This document shows, piece by piece, positions 45,633 to 54,071 of a stretch of 64,000 nucleotides of DNA (positions within the stretch are counted from its first letter, which is position 1; each line of letters starts with the position of its first letter). The position numbers and the translations under genes were made by a program. The notes beneath the pieces were generated by a model that did no database searches, had not been told where the DNA came from, and saw only the letters and a list, made by a program, of their open reading frames with translations. Where the stretch lies: contig NZ_CP092488.2 of the NCBI RefSeq assembly GCF_022430545.2, positions 5,332,001 to 5,396,000 of the forward strand, given 5' to 3'. Source of the stretch: Mycobacterium paraterrae (GTDB lineage Bacteria > Actinomycetota > Actinomycetes > Mycobacteriales > Mycobacteriaceae).

Positions 45633-47131
45633 CCATGGCAAGAGCACAGACATACGAAACCCTCATTGTCGGAGCCGGTTTCAGCGGCCTCGGCGCGGCG
45701 ATCAAGCTGGCTCAGGCCGGTGTCGACGACATCGTCATCCTCGAGCGCAGCGACCGGGTCGGCGGAACGTGGCGCGACACCAGCTATCCCGGCGCCAGTT
45801 GCGACATCCCGTCGCTGCTGTACTCGTTCTCGTTTGCCAAGAACCCCAGTTGGTCGCGGACCTACTCACCGGCCGACGAGATACGCACCCACCTCGAGGA
45901 GATGACCGACCGGTTCGACATCCGTCGCCGCATCGAGTTCGGGCAGGAAGTCACCGGGCTGTCCTTCGACGAGGACGCCGGGGTCTGGACCGCGACCACC
46001 GCCGCCCGTAAACGCTTTCGGGCCCGCACGGTGGTGCTGGCGTCCGGCCCACTACCGGACTCCAGCTTCCCCGACATCCGGGGCATCGACTCCTATGGAG
46101 GCCACAAGATCCACAGCGCGCGCTGGGACTCCGACTATGACTTCACCGGCAAGCGAGTCGGTGTCATCGGCACCGGGGCCAGCGCCATCCAGATCGTCCC
46201 CGAACTAGTGAAGCAGGCCGAGTTCGTCAAGGTGTTCCAGCGCACCCCGGGCTGGGTGCTGCCCCGCTTCGACTTCCCCACTCCACCGGCAGTGCAGACG
46301 GCGTTCGCCAAAGCTCCTGCGGTGCAACAACTCGCCCGCCAAGCGTTGTTCTGGGGCCACGAGGCGAGCGCGACGGCGCTGGTCTGGAACACCCCGTTGA
46401 CGTCCCTGGTCGCGCGACTGGGCAAAATGCATCTGCGCCGACAGGTCAAGGACCCGTGGCTGCGTCGCCAACTGACGCCCGACTTCACCCCGGGCTGCAA
46501 GCGCATGCTGGTGTCCAGCGACTACTACCCCGCCCTGCAGCGCGACAACTGCAAGCTGATCGACTGGCCCATCGCCACGCTGAGCCCGGTTGGTCTGCGC
46601 ACTAGCGACGGCATTGAGCACCACCTCGACTGCATCGTGTTCGCCACCGGCTACGACGTACACCTCACCGGTCCGCCGTTTCCCGTCACCGGTCTGGGAG
46701 GACGGTCGCTGAGCGCCGAATGGGCCGACGGCGCACAGGCTTACAAAAGCGCCAGCGCGCACGGCTACCCGAACCTGTTCTTCATGACCGGCCCGAACTC
46801 AGGTCCCGGGCACAACTCGCTGCTGGTCTACATCGAAGGCCAACTCGACTACGCCGTCCGCGGCATCACCACCATCCTGGACAACGAGCTGCGCTATCTC
46901 GACGTCCGCCACGACGTGCAGCGCCGCTACAACGAACGCATCCAGCGGCGGCTGACCAAGACGACCTGGATGTCGGGATGCAGCAGCTGGTATCTGACCA
47001 AGGACGGACACAACGTGTCGATGTATCCGGGATTCGCGACGCAGTATCTTCGACAGATGCGCGACTTCCAGTACGCCGACTACGAAGCGGTCGAGCACTC
47101 CCCCGCCATACCCGTGAGTTCCTCGGCCTGA
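45629..47131 (+). CDS. Flavin monooxygenase, Baeyer-Villiger type
   Basis: A 500-residue FAD/NADPH monooxygenase: FAD motif LIVGAGFSGLGAAIKL, BVMO-type signature region RVGGTWRDTSYPGASCDIPS, NADPH motif VGVIGTGASAIQIVPEL, and FATGYDVH in the C-terminal half. It probably inserts oxygen into a ketone or oxygenates a lipid substrate; the exact substrate is unknown. The GTG at 45629 overlaps the previous stop; ATG 45635 is an alternative start. It is similar in type to Mtb MymA and EthA. Confidence 0.88.
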   Translation: MTMARAQTYETLIVGAGFSGLGAAIKLAQAGVDDIVILERSDRVGGTWRDTSYPGASCDIPSLLYSFSFAKNPSWSRTYSPADEIRTHLEEMTDRFDIRRRIEFGQEVTGLSFDEDAGVWTATTAARKRFRARTVVLASGPLPDSSFPDIRGIDSYGGHKIHSARWDSDYDFTGKRVGVIGTGASAIQIVPELVKQAEFVKVFQRTPGWVLPRFDFPTPPAVQTAFAKAPAVQQLARQALFWGHEASATALVWNTPLTSLVARLGKMHLRRQVKDPWLRRQLTPDFTPGCKRMLVSSDYYPALQRDNCKLIDWPIATLSPVGLRTSDGIEHHLDCIVFATGYDVHLTGPPFPVTGLGGRSLSAEWADGAQAYKSASAHGYPNLFFMTGPNSGPGHNSLLVYIEGQLDYAVRGITTILDNELRYLDVRHDVQRRYNERIQRRLTKTTWMSGCSSWYLTKDGHNVSMYPGFATQYLRQMRDFQYADYEAVEHSPAIPVSSSA

Positions 47132-47135
47132 CGTG

Positions 47136-48050
47136 ATGGCGCCCGACCGACCGCCCCGCCCGGAAACCGGCGCTATAGCCGGCATTCTGGCGACTCTTCG
47201 GCGCGCGCCCAAGCGCGTTCGGCGTCAATCGCGGGAGGTCGTCGAGACCGCAGTGGCGCAATTGTTCGATGCGGCCGTGCGTTACCCCCACGGCACGCCA
47301 GGCTCTGGGGAGTACCGCATCGAAGACCTGGCCCGGCTGGCCGGCACCACCACCCGCAACATCCGGGTGTACCGCGACCGTGGGCTCCTGCCGCCGCCGC
47401 TGCGGGTCGGTCGCATCGCCCTGTTCAACGACACCCATCTGACGCGGCTGCGTCTGATCACCTCCATGCTGGACCGCGGGTACAACATCGCTCACGTGCG
47501 AGAAATGCTCAGCGCCTGGGAAGAGGGCAAGGATCTCGGCGATGTGCTCGGGCTGGAAAGTGCCATCGTCGGCACCTGGACCAGTGAGAAGTCGCGAACC
47601 ATGCCTCTGGAGGAGGCGCAGCGACTCGTCAACGACAGCAACGCTTTTGACCGCCTGGTGAACCTGGGCGTCATCCATGTCGACGACGGACAGGCCACCA
47701 TCACCCGGCCGAAACTGATCGAGGCGTTCAACGAGGTGCGCGGCTACGGCATGAGCATGGACAAGCTCGTCGACCTGCACGAGCACATTTCACCGTTGAT
47801 CGACCAGATCAGCGAGATGCTGGTCCGCGCCGGGGCCGAACACGTCGCCGACCGGATCAAACCCGGCGAAGCGCTGCCCGCCGACACCGAGATCGCCGAA
47901 CTGATCACCATGTTGGTGCGGTTTCGCACCCAGGCGGTGTCGTCGGTGACGGCGACCTTGGCGTCGTCGATCGAGACGACCATCGAGTCGCTGGTCAGTC
48001 AGATTCTGGCGGAATACTTGGAACGCTCACCCGAGGCCGACGCCGGCTAG
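47136..48050 (+). CDS. MerR-family transcriptional regulator
   Basis: A 304-residue regulator with a MerR helix-turn-helix (EYRIEDLARLAGTTTRNIRVYRDRGLLPPP, about 58-87) and a long helical C-terminal part without an obvious metal-binding Cys pair. It probably controls its own operon (mbtJ-like to monooxygenase). ATG 47136 is preceded in frame by GTG 47133. Its TAG overlaps the mbtI TAG on the other strand as CTAG (48047-48050), so the two genes end in the same four bases. Confidence 0.85.
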   Translation: MAPDRPPRPETGAIAGILATLRRAPKRVRRQSREVVETAVAQLFDAAVRYPHGTPGSGEYRIEDLARLAGTTTRNIRVYRDRGLLPPPLRVGRIALFNDTHLTRLRLITSMLDRGYNIAHVREMLSAWEEGKDLGDVLGLESAIVGTWTSEKSRTMPLEEAQRLVNDSNAFDRLVNLGVIHVDDGQATITRPKLIEAFNEVRGYGMSMDKLVDLHEHISPLIDQISEMLVRAGAEHVADRIKPGEALPADTEIAELITMLVRFRTQAVSSVTATLASSIETTIESLVSQILAEYLERSPEADAG

Positions 48051-49405
48051 TTCGCCGGACGGGCCACCAGGTGCGGGGCGAGCGTGGCCAGCTTTTCGCA
48101 GGTCTCTTCGAATTCGCGGCCGGGTTCCGAGGCGGCGATGACGCCGGCGCCGGCGCGTAGCCAGGTCCGGCCGTCACGTTCGTAAACGGTCCGCAGCGTC
48201 AGCGCCGCATCCAATCCGCCGTCGGCCGAGAACCGAACCACCGCACCCGAATACAGTTCTCGGGGACTTTCGTCGAGCCGAAGGATGGCCTCCACGCCGG
48301 CGGCCTTGGGGATGCCCGACGCGGTAACGGCGGGAAACAGAGTCTCCAGGGCGTCCATCCGGTCTTTCGACGCGTCGAGACGGCCGGTGACTGTCGAGCC
48401 GAGATGTTGCACGCTGCCGCGCTCGCGCACGGTCATGAAATCCACCACCGCGGAGCTGCCGGCCTCGGTGACCTCGTCGATCTCCTGCAGTGAGCTGCGC
48501 ACCGACAGCGCATGCTCGACAATCTCTTTGGTGTTGGACTCCAGGTCTGCCCGGGCCTCACGGTCTCGTTCGGCGCCGCGGCCCAGCGCCCTGGTGCCGG
48601 CCAGCGGCTCGGTCACCACGACGCCGTCATCGTGCACCGCGGCGACAAGTTCGGGGCTGTAGCCCAGCGCTCGAAATCCGCCGAGGTGCAACAGGAACGA
48701 GCGCGCGGGCGTGTTGTTCAGTCGTCCTACCCGATACGTGGACGGAAAATCCAGTGCGAACGGCACATTGACGCAGCGCGACAAGATCACCTTGTGATAG
48801 CAGCCGGCCGCGATCTCGTCGATCGCGGTGGCCACCCGGCCGCGGAAGTCGGACGAGTCGGCGGACACGTCGACCGCTGACGGTGCGCGCAGCGGCGCCA
48901 GGCCCGTAGCGAGCAGTCGGCTCACCACCTCGAGCTGCCGACCGTCGGCGTCGAACAGCGCAACGGAGTTGTCACTGATGACGATGCGGGTGCGCGGCCA
49001 GAAAACCCGCGCCAACGGCGTCTGCGGGGCCAGTCGCTCCTGCAGGCCGAAGCGGTAGGCACCGAACTCGAAGGCAATCCAGCCGAAGGCCTCGTCGGTC
49101 TCGAGCAACAGTCGGTCTACGGCTTCGCCCAGCACCGGACCAGGCCTGCCGGACCAGGCCTGTCGCCGGGTGACACCGTCTTGGACGATGCGCAGTTCGT
49201 CGCTGTCGAGCTCGATCGTCGCAAGCGCGCCGATGGCAAGCACCCATCGGCCGTCGCGTTCGTAGAGCAGATACTGTTCGCCGTCGACCTCGGCAATCTC
49301 GGCTGCCAACTCGGCGGCCATGTCGGCCGGAGCGATGTCGTCCGGCAATGGAAACGACGCAGACGTGGCGTCTGCCGGGCTGGTTTCGACACCCACGTGG
49401 GTCAC
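48047..49405 (-). CDS. mbtI: Salicylate synthase MbtI
   Basis: A 452-residue Mg-dependent chorismate-utilising enzyme that turns chorismate via isochorismate into salicylate and pyruvate, the first mycobactin building block. Family marks are ILSRCVNVPFALDFP, LGGFRALGYSPELVAAV, EPLAGTRALGRG, SNTKEIVEHALSV, DFMTVRERGSVQHLGSTV and TASGIPKAAGVEAI. The start is GTG 49403-49405 (MTHVGVETS). An IdeR box lies only seven bases upstream, so the transcript leader must be very short or absent. Mtb MbtI is 450 residues. Confidence 0.95.
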   Translation of the reverse strand: MTHVGVETSPADATSASFPLPDDIAPADMAAELAAEIAEVDGEQYLLYERDGRWVLAIGALATIELDSDELRIVQDGVTRRQAWSGRPGPVLGEAVDRLLLETDEAFGWIAFEFGAYRFGLQERLAPQTPLARVFWPRTRIVISDNSVALFDADGRQLEVVSRLLATGLAPLRAPSAVDVSADSSDFRGRVATAIDEIAAGCYHKVILSRCVNVPFALDFPSTYRVGRLNNTPARSFLLHLGGFRALGYSPELVAAVHDDGVVVTEPLAGTRALGRGAERDREARADLESNTKEIVEHALSVRSSLQEIDEVTEAGSSAVVDFMTVRERGSVQHLGSTVTGRLDASKDRMDALETLFPAVTASGIPKAAGVEAILRLDESPRELYSGAVVRFSADGGLDAALTLRTVYERDGRTWLRAGAGVIAASEPGREFEETCEKLATLAPHLVARPAN

Positions 49406-49411
49406 GGTTAG

Positions 49412-49430
49412 TAAATTTAGCCTAACCTAT
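49412..49430 (-). promoter_or_regulatory. IdeR box of mbtI
   Basis: The minus strand reads ATAGGTTAGGCTAAATTTA, 15 of 19 matches to the IdeR consensus, with an unbroken 13-base core (TAGGTTAGGCTAA). It ends seven bases before the mbtI GTG, consistent with direct occlusion of the promoter by iron-loaded IdeR. Confidence 0.87.
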
Positions 49431-49614
49431 GCACAGGTGGGGAAGTCCGGTTGCCGAACGCGATTAACCGCTGGCCAGCAGGCTTTCGAAGAAGTGACCA
49501 CGCACTTCTCGCCCGCCGCCTGGTCATCGGTGACGCACCGCCTGAAAGAGCCCGGGGTGTGTCGGCCGATGAACAACTCGCGATAAGAAGCTGTGTCGGC
49601 GGGGAGTGTTATAG

Positions 49615-49630
49615 TCGAACACATGTTCGA
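49615..49630 (+). promoter_or_regulatory. LexA (SOS) box overlapping the 13E12 start codon
   Basis: TCGAACACATGTTCGA has perfect TCGAAC-N4-GTTCGA arms, the mycobacterial SOS box form. The ATG start codon (49623-49625) lies inside it, and a -10 (TATAGT, 49610-49615) abuts it at the spacing expected for a leaderless transcript. LexA would sit on the transcription start site. Confidence 0.85.
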
Positions 49631-50897
49631 ATCAATTGGGTCGGCCGACCCTCCCGCCGACGAGTCAGCGCTGGTCGATCGGATCGCACAGCTGGAGCGG
49701 ATCAAATCGGCTGCTGCGGCCGGACAGGCGCGAGCAGCCGCGGCTCTCGACGCCGCCCGTCGCACCGCCGAAGCGGCCGCCGGCGTTCCCGCCGCACGGC
49801 GTGGGCGTGGGGTTGCCAGCGAAATAGCCCTGGCTCGGCGAGACTCCCCGGCTCGCGGAGGACGGCATCTCGGTTTCGCCAAAGCGCTGGTAAATGAAAT
49901 GCCCTACACACTGGCCGCCCTGGAGTCCGGGGCATTGACCGAATGGCGTGCGACGCTGATCGTCCGGGAGAGCGCGTGCCTCGACGTCGACGACCGTCGA
50001 ATCCTCGATGCCGAGCTATGCGGCGATGCCACCAGCCTGGACGGCATGGGCGATGCGCGAATTGCGGCGGCGGCCAAGGCAATTGCCTACCGGCTCGACC
50101 CGCATGCGGTCGTCGACAGGGCCGCCAAAGCTGAGACCGAGCGCACCGTCACCATCCGGCCCGCCCCCGACACGATGACTTACCTGACGGCCTTACTGCC
50201 TGTCGCGCAGGGAGTCTCGGTGTATGCGGCACTGCGCCGCGCGGCGGACACGACGTTCGACGACCGGTCCCGCGGACAAATCATGGCAGACACACTGGTC
50301 GAACGGGTCACCGGACGCAGCGCGGCGACGCCTGCACCGATCGCCGTGAACCTGGTCCTCTCGGACAGCACGCTTCTGGGCGGCGACAGCAACCCCGCGA
50401 ACATCGTTGACTACGGCCCGATCCCGGCCGACGTCGCCCGCGGGCTGGTGTCCGCGGCATTGTCGGATCCGCAGTCGCGTGCCACGCTGCGCCGGCTCTA
50501 CGCCCACCCTCGGTCCGGCGCACTGGTGGCAATGGAGTCGCGAGCTCGCAAATTCCCAGCCGGCCTGGCGAAATTCATCGGCCTACGTGATCAGCGATGT
50601 CGCACTCCATACTGCGATGCCCCGATCCGGCATCGCGACCACGCCACACCCCACGCCCGTGGCGGCGCGACCGCGGCCGCCAACGGGCTAGGCAAATGCG
50701 AGCGTTGCAACTACGCCAAAGAGGCGGCCGGCTGGCAGGTCACCACACGCCTCGACGAAACAGGCAAACACACAGCCGAATACGTCACACCGACCGGCCA
50801 CCGACATACATCGAGTGCACCGCCAAGCGCTCCGGTGGTGGTGATCAGCGAGCTCGAAGTCAGCGTCGGCATCGCGCTGGCTCGCCATGCCGCCTAG
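49623..50897 (+). CDS. 13E12-family HNH endonuclease-like protein (DUF222)
   Basis: A 424-residue member of the REP13E12/DUF222 family, repeated in mycobacterial genomes. It has an Ala-rich helical N-terminus (RIAQLERIKSAAAAGQARAA), a DUF222 core, and a C-terminal HNH nuclease-like motif with paired cysteines (DQRCRTPYCDAPIRHRDHAT, HARGGATAAANGLGKCERC). The start is ATG 49623 within an SOS box, so DNA-damage induction is expected; several Mtb 13E12 genes are known LexA targets. Family copies also serve as phage integration sites (phiRv1 in Mtb). No prophage or terminal repeats are seen here. Cellular function is unknown. Confidence 0.87.
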   Translation: MFESIGSADPPADESALVDRIAQLERIKSAAAAGQARAAAALDAARRTAEAAAGVPAARRGRGVASEIALARRDSPARGGRHLGFAKALVNEMPYTLAALESGALTEWRATLIVRESACLDVDDRRILDAELCGDATSLDGMGDARIAAAAKAIAYRLDPHAVVDRAAKAETERTVTIRPAPDTMTYLTALLPVAQGVSVYAALRRAADTTFDDRSRGQIMADTLVERVTGRSAATPAPIAVNLVLSDSTLLGGDSNPANIVDYGPIPADVARGLVSAALSDPQSRATLRRLYAHPRSGALVAMESRARKFPAGLAKFIGLRDQRCRTPYCDAPIRHRDHATPHARGGATAAANGLGKCERCNYAKEAAGWQVTTRLDETGKHTAEYVTPTGHRHTSSAPPSAPVVVISELEVSVGIALARHAA

Positions 50898-50898
50898 C

Positions 50899-52071
50899 TC
50901 ACCCGAGCAGGTTGCGTACGACGCCGTCAGCCAACAGCCGGCCACGGTCGGTGAGCACCAGGCGATCGCCGTTGCGCGAGAGCAACCCGTCGTCAACGGC
51001 AACTTCGGCGCGCGCACGCTCGGCGTCGGCGAGAAACTCGGTCGGCAGGCCCTGGCGTAGCCGGATCCTCAGCAACACGTCCTCGGTGTGCCGACTGCCG
51101 GCGTCCAGGTTTTCAAAGTCGGCCACAGGTAACGCTGCATTATCCAAAAGCTGCGCATAGCTGTTGGGATGCTTGACATTCCACCAACGCGTCGTACCCA
51201 CGAAGCTGTGCGCGCCCGGCCCGGCGCCCCACCACTGCCCGCCGTCCCAGTAGCCGAGGTTGTGTCGGCATTCTCCGCCCGGGCGGCTCCAGTTGGACAC
51301 CTCGTACCAGTCGAACCCCGCCGTCGAGAGCCTCTCGTCCAGTAGTTCGTAGCGGTGCGCCAGCACGTCGTCGTCGGGTTCGGCCAGCTCACCGCTGCGG
51401 ACTCGACGCGCCAACGCCGTCCCCTCTTCGACGACGAGCGCGTAGGCGGACACGTGATCGACGCCGGTTTCGATCGCGGTATCGACCGAGCGCAGCACGT
51501 CGTCGTCGGACTCCCCCGGCGTGCCGTAGATGAGGTCGAGGCTGACGTGTTCGAAGCCTTCCGCAAGCGCTTCGCGGGCTGCGGCGGCCGACCGGTTCGG
51601 CGTGTGGATCCTGTCGAGGACGCCCAACACGTGCGGCGCCACCGATTGCATGCCCAGCGACACGCGAGTGCAGCCAGCCGCTCGCGCCGCCGCGAAGAAG
51701 TCCGGCCAGGCCGACTCTGGGTTCGCCTCGGTGGTCACCTCCGCGTCGGCTGCCAGGTCAAAATTGTCCGTCACCGATTGCAGCACCCTGGTCAGTCGCT
51801 GCGGCCCCAGCAGCGACGGCGTTCCGCCGCCGATGAATACGGTCTGCACCGTCGGTCCGCCCAACCGGGCAGCTGCCAACTCCAGTTCGGCGGCCAGCAC
51901 CTGTAACCAGGCGTCGGGGTTGACACCACCCAACTCGGCGGGTGTGTAGGTGTTGAAGTCGCAGTAGCCGCAGCGGGTGAAACAGAACGGCACGTGCACA
52001 TAGATGCCGAACGGCCCGTCGGGGTTCAGCTGCAGGTCGGGAAGTTCGACCGGCGAAGTGGATGCCGTCAC
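50899..52071 (-). CDS. hemW: Radical SAM haem chaperone HemW (HemN-like)
   Basis: A 390-residue radical-SAM protein with the cluster motif CFTRCGYCDF (CxxxCxxC followed by a further Cys), FIGGGTPSLL, the TEANPES segment and the C-terminal HemW domain (ADGVVRNLLG end). It is often annotated HemN, but the short N-terminus and family length fit HemW, a haem-binding chaperone, rather than coproporphyrinogen dehydrogenase. The start is GTG 52069-52071. It converges with the 13E12 gene with one base between stops. In Mtb (Rv2388c) it sits in the same place near mbtI. Confidence 0.88.
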   Translation of the reverse strand: MTASTSPVELPDLQLNPDGPFGIYVHVPFCFTRCGYCDFNTYTPAELGGVNPDAWLQVLAAELELAAARLGGPTVQTVFIGGGTPSLLGPQRLTRVLQSVTDNFDLAADAEVTTEANPESAWPDFFAAARAAGCTRVSLGMQSVAPHVLGVLDRIHTPNRSAAAAREALAEGFEHVSLDLIYGTPGESDDDVLRSVDTAIETGVDHVSAYALVVEEGTALARRVRSGELAEPDDDVLAHRYELLDERLSTAGFDWYEVSNWSRPGGECRHNLGYWDGGQWWGAGPGAHSFVGTTRWWNVKHPNSYAQLLDNAALPVADFENLDAGSRHTEDVLLRIRLRQGLPTEFLADAERARAEVAVDDGLLSRNGDRLVLTDRGRLLADGVVRNLLG

Positions 52072-52200
52072 GCCTTCCTAATATTCCGCAGCCTCAGCAC
52101 GACCTCCAACCGGCGGACCCGCTGCGCATACTTTCGCTCACCATGAGGCAAAGTCACCCCTGGTAGTGGGAGTTCGCAGCATTCATGGCACAATGGTCGG

Positions 52201-52296
52201 GTGACCGTCGCCCACCGCAGCCAAATTCGCATTCCGTTGGTGGCGCGCCGTCATGTCGACTTCAAGCGCGTATGCAGCTGTCGCTGTCTGGCTTGA
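52201..52296 (+). CDS. Cysteine-rich leader peptide upstream of nirA (attenuator)
   Basis: A 31-residue leaderless frame: GTG 52201 follows a CACAAT -10 (52189-52194) at leaderless spacing. The peptide begins MTVAHRSQIRIPLVARR and ends VCSCRCLA, with three cysteines (residues 25, 27, 29) just before the stop. This is the layout of the polycysteine leaderless sORFs known in M. smegmatis, which lower downstream sulfur-gene translation when cysteine is plentiful. Between its stop and nirA lie 113 bases with GC-rich dyads. A CTCC-ACAGA-GGAG stem (52389-52401) could hide the nirA ribosome binding site. Confidence 0.82.
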   Translation: MTVAHRSQIRIPLVARRHVDFKRVCSCRCLA

Positions 52297-52409
52297 CTTC
52301 GTAGACCCGCCTACCTGCACTTTCAGCTGGCTTCCGGATCTGCGCCGCCGGGACAGCCTCCGGTGGTATGCGCGCTCCGCGCCGGCTGCTCCACAGAGGA
52401 GATTGCCGA

Positions 52410-54071
52410 ATGACGTCACCCCGCCCCGCCAAGAGCCAAGGCCAGTGGGCACTCGGTGAGCGCGAACCGCTCAATCCCAACGAGCAGTTCAAAAAGGACG
52501 ACGACGCGCTCAACGTGCGCGACCGCATCCTGAACCACTACTCCAAGGCCGGCTTCGACAGCATCGAAAAGAACGACCTGCGAGGCCGGATGCGCTGGGC
52601 CGGGCTCTACACGCAGCGCGAACAGGGCTACGACGGCAGCTTCACCGGCGACGAGAACATCGACCTGCTCGAGGCCAAGTACTTCATGATGCGGGTCCGT
52701 TGTGACGGCGGCGCCATCTCTACCCAGGCCCTGCGCACGCTGGGCGAAATCTCGACTGAATTCGCCCGGGACACCGCCGACATCTCCGACCGGGAAAACG
52801 TGCAATACCACTGGATCCAGATCGAGGACGTCCCAGAAATCTGGGAGCGGCTGGCGGCAGTCGGCCTGCAGACCACCGAGGCCTGCGGCGACTGCCCCCG
52901 TGTGGTGCTGGGCTCGCCGCTAGCCGGCCGGTCACTGGACGAGGTACTCGATCCCACGCCGGCGATCGAAGAAATTGTCCGTCGCTACATCGGTAGCCCG
53001 GACTTTTCGAACCTGCCGCGCAAATACAAAACCGCGATCTCCGGCCTGCAGGACGTCGCGCACGAGATCAACGACATCGCGTTCATCGGCGTCAACCACC
53101 CCGAGCACGGGCCCGGTCTGGACCTGTGGGTCGGCGGCGGGCTGTCGACGAATCCGATGCTGGCGCAACGGGTCGGCGCCTGGGTGCCGCTGGACGAGGT
53201 TCCCGATGTCTGGGAGGCCGTCACCTCGCTGTTCCGGGACTACGGCTACCGGCGACTGCGGTCGAAGGCGCGGCTGAAGTTCCTGATCAAGGATTGGGGC
53301 ATCGAGAAGTTCCGCCAGGTACTTGAAACGGAGTACCTCAAGCGCAAACTCATCGACGGCCCAGCCCCCGAGCCGCTGACCCGTCCGATCGACCACGTCG
53401 GCGTGCAGAAGCTGAAGAACGGTCTCAACGCCGTCGGTGTCGCACCGATCGCCGGCCGGGTGTCCGGGACGATCTTGTCGGCGGTCGCGGACCTGGCCGA
53501 ACAGGCCGGCTCACAATTGGTGAGCTTCACGCCGTACCAAAAGCTGATCATCCTCGACGTCGCCGACGACAAGCTCGACGACCTGGTCGCCGGCCTCGAC
53601 GCGCTGGGCCTGCCGCACCGGCCGTCACATTGGCGTCGAAACCTCATGGCGTGCACGGGAATCGAATATTGCAAATTGTCGTTCGCCGAGACACGAGTGC
53701 GCTCGCAGTCGCTGGTGCCCGAACTGGAACAGCGACTCGAAGACCTCAATGCACAACTCGATGTGCCGGTCACAGTGAATCTGAACGGCTGCCCGAACTC
53801 GTGCGCGCGCATCCAGATTGCCGACATCGGATTCAAGGGCCAGATGGTCGACGACGGCAACGGGAATTCGGTCGAAGGGTTCCAGGTTCATCTTGGCGGC
53901 AGCCTGGGACTGGACAGCGGTTTCGGGCGAAAGCTGCGGCAGCACAAGGTCAGCAGCGAGGAATTGGGCGACTACATCGACCGTGTGGTGCGCAACTTCG
54001 TCAAACAACGGCAGGGCGACGAGCGTTTTGCGAATTGGGCACTGCGCGCCGAGGAGGCAGATCTGCGATGA
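52410..54071 (+). CDS. nirA: Ferredoxin-dependent sulfite reductase NirA (SirA)
   Basis: A 553-residue siroheme/[4Fe-4S] enzyme that reduces sulfite to sulfide for cysteine synthesis. Duplicated ferredoxin-like halves are visible. The cluster ligands are in LMACTGIEYCKLSF and LNGCPNSCAR (C-x5-C ... C-x3-C), and an early TTEACGDCPRVV segment follows the first half's siroheme region. Start ATG 52410 has AGAGGAG seven bases upstream; the frame extends to 52368 but without such a site. It is coupled to cysH by an ATGA overlap. Electrons come from ferredoxin; siroheme is completed by the chelatase two genes downstream. Confidence 0.94.
   Translation: MTSPRPAKSQGQWALGEREPLNPNEQFKKDDDALNVRDRILNHYSKAGFDSIEKNDLRGRMRWAGLYTQREQGYDGSFTGDENIDLLEAKYFMMRVRCDGGAISTQALRTLGEISTEFARDTADISDRENVQYHWIQIEDVPEIWERLAAVGLQTTEACGDCPRVVLGSPLAGRSLDEVLDPTPAIEEIVRRYIGSPDFSNLPRKYKTAISGLQDVAHEINDIAFIGVNHPEHGPGLDLWVGGGLSTNPMLAQRVGAWVPLDEVPDVWEAVTSLFRDYGYRRLRSKARLKFLIKDWGIEKFRQVLETEYLKRKLIDGPAPEPLTRPIDHVGVQKLKNGLNAVGVAPIAGRVSGTILSAVADLAEQAGSQLVSFTPYQKLIILDVADDKLDDLVAGLDALGLPHRPSHWRRNLMACTGIEYCKLSFAETRVRSQSLVPELEQRLEDLNAQLDVPVTVNLNGCPNSCARIQIADIGFKGQMVDDGNGNSVEGFQVHLGGSLGLDSGFGRKLRQHKVSSEELGDYIDRVVRNFVKQRQGDERFANWALRAEEADLR

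Noticed and set aside
49623..50897. 13E12 gene as part of a prophage or insertion sequence
   Set aside because: No terminal repeats, integrase or phage genes are visible beside it; it behaves as a single-copy family member in this window.
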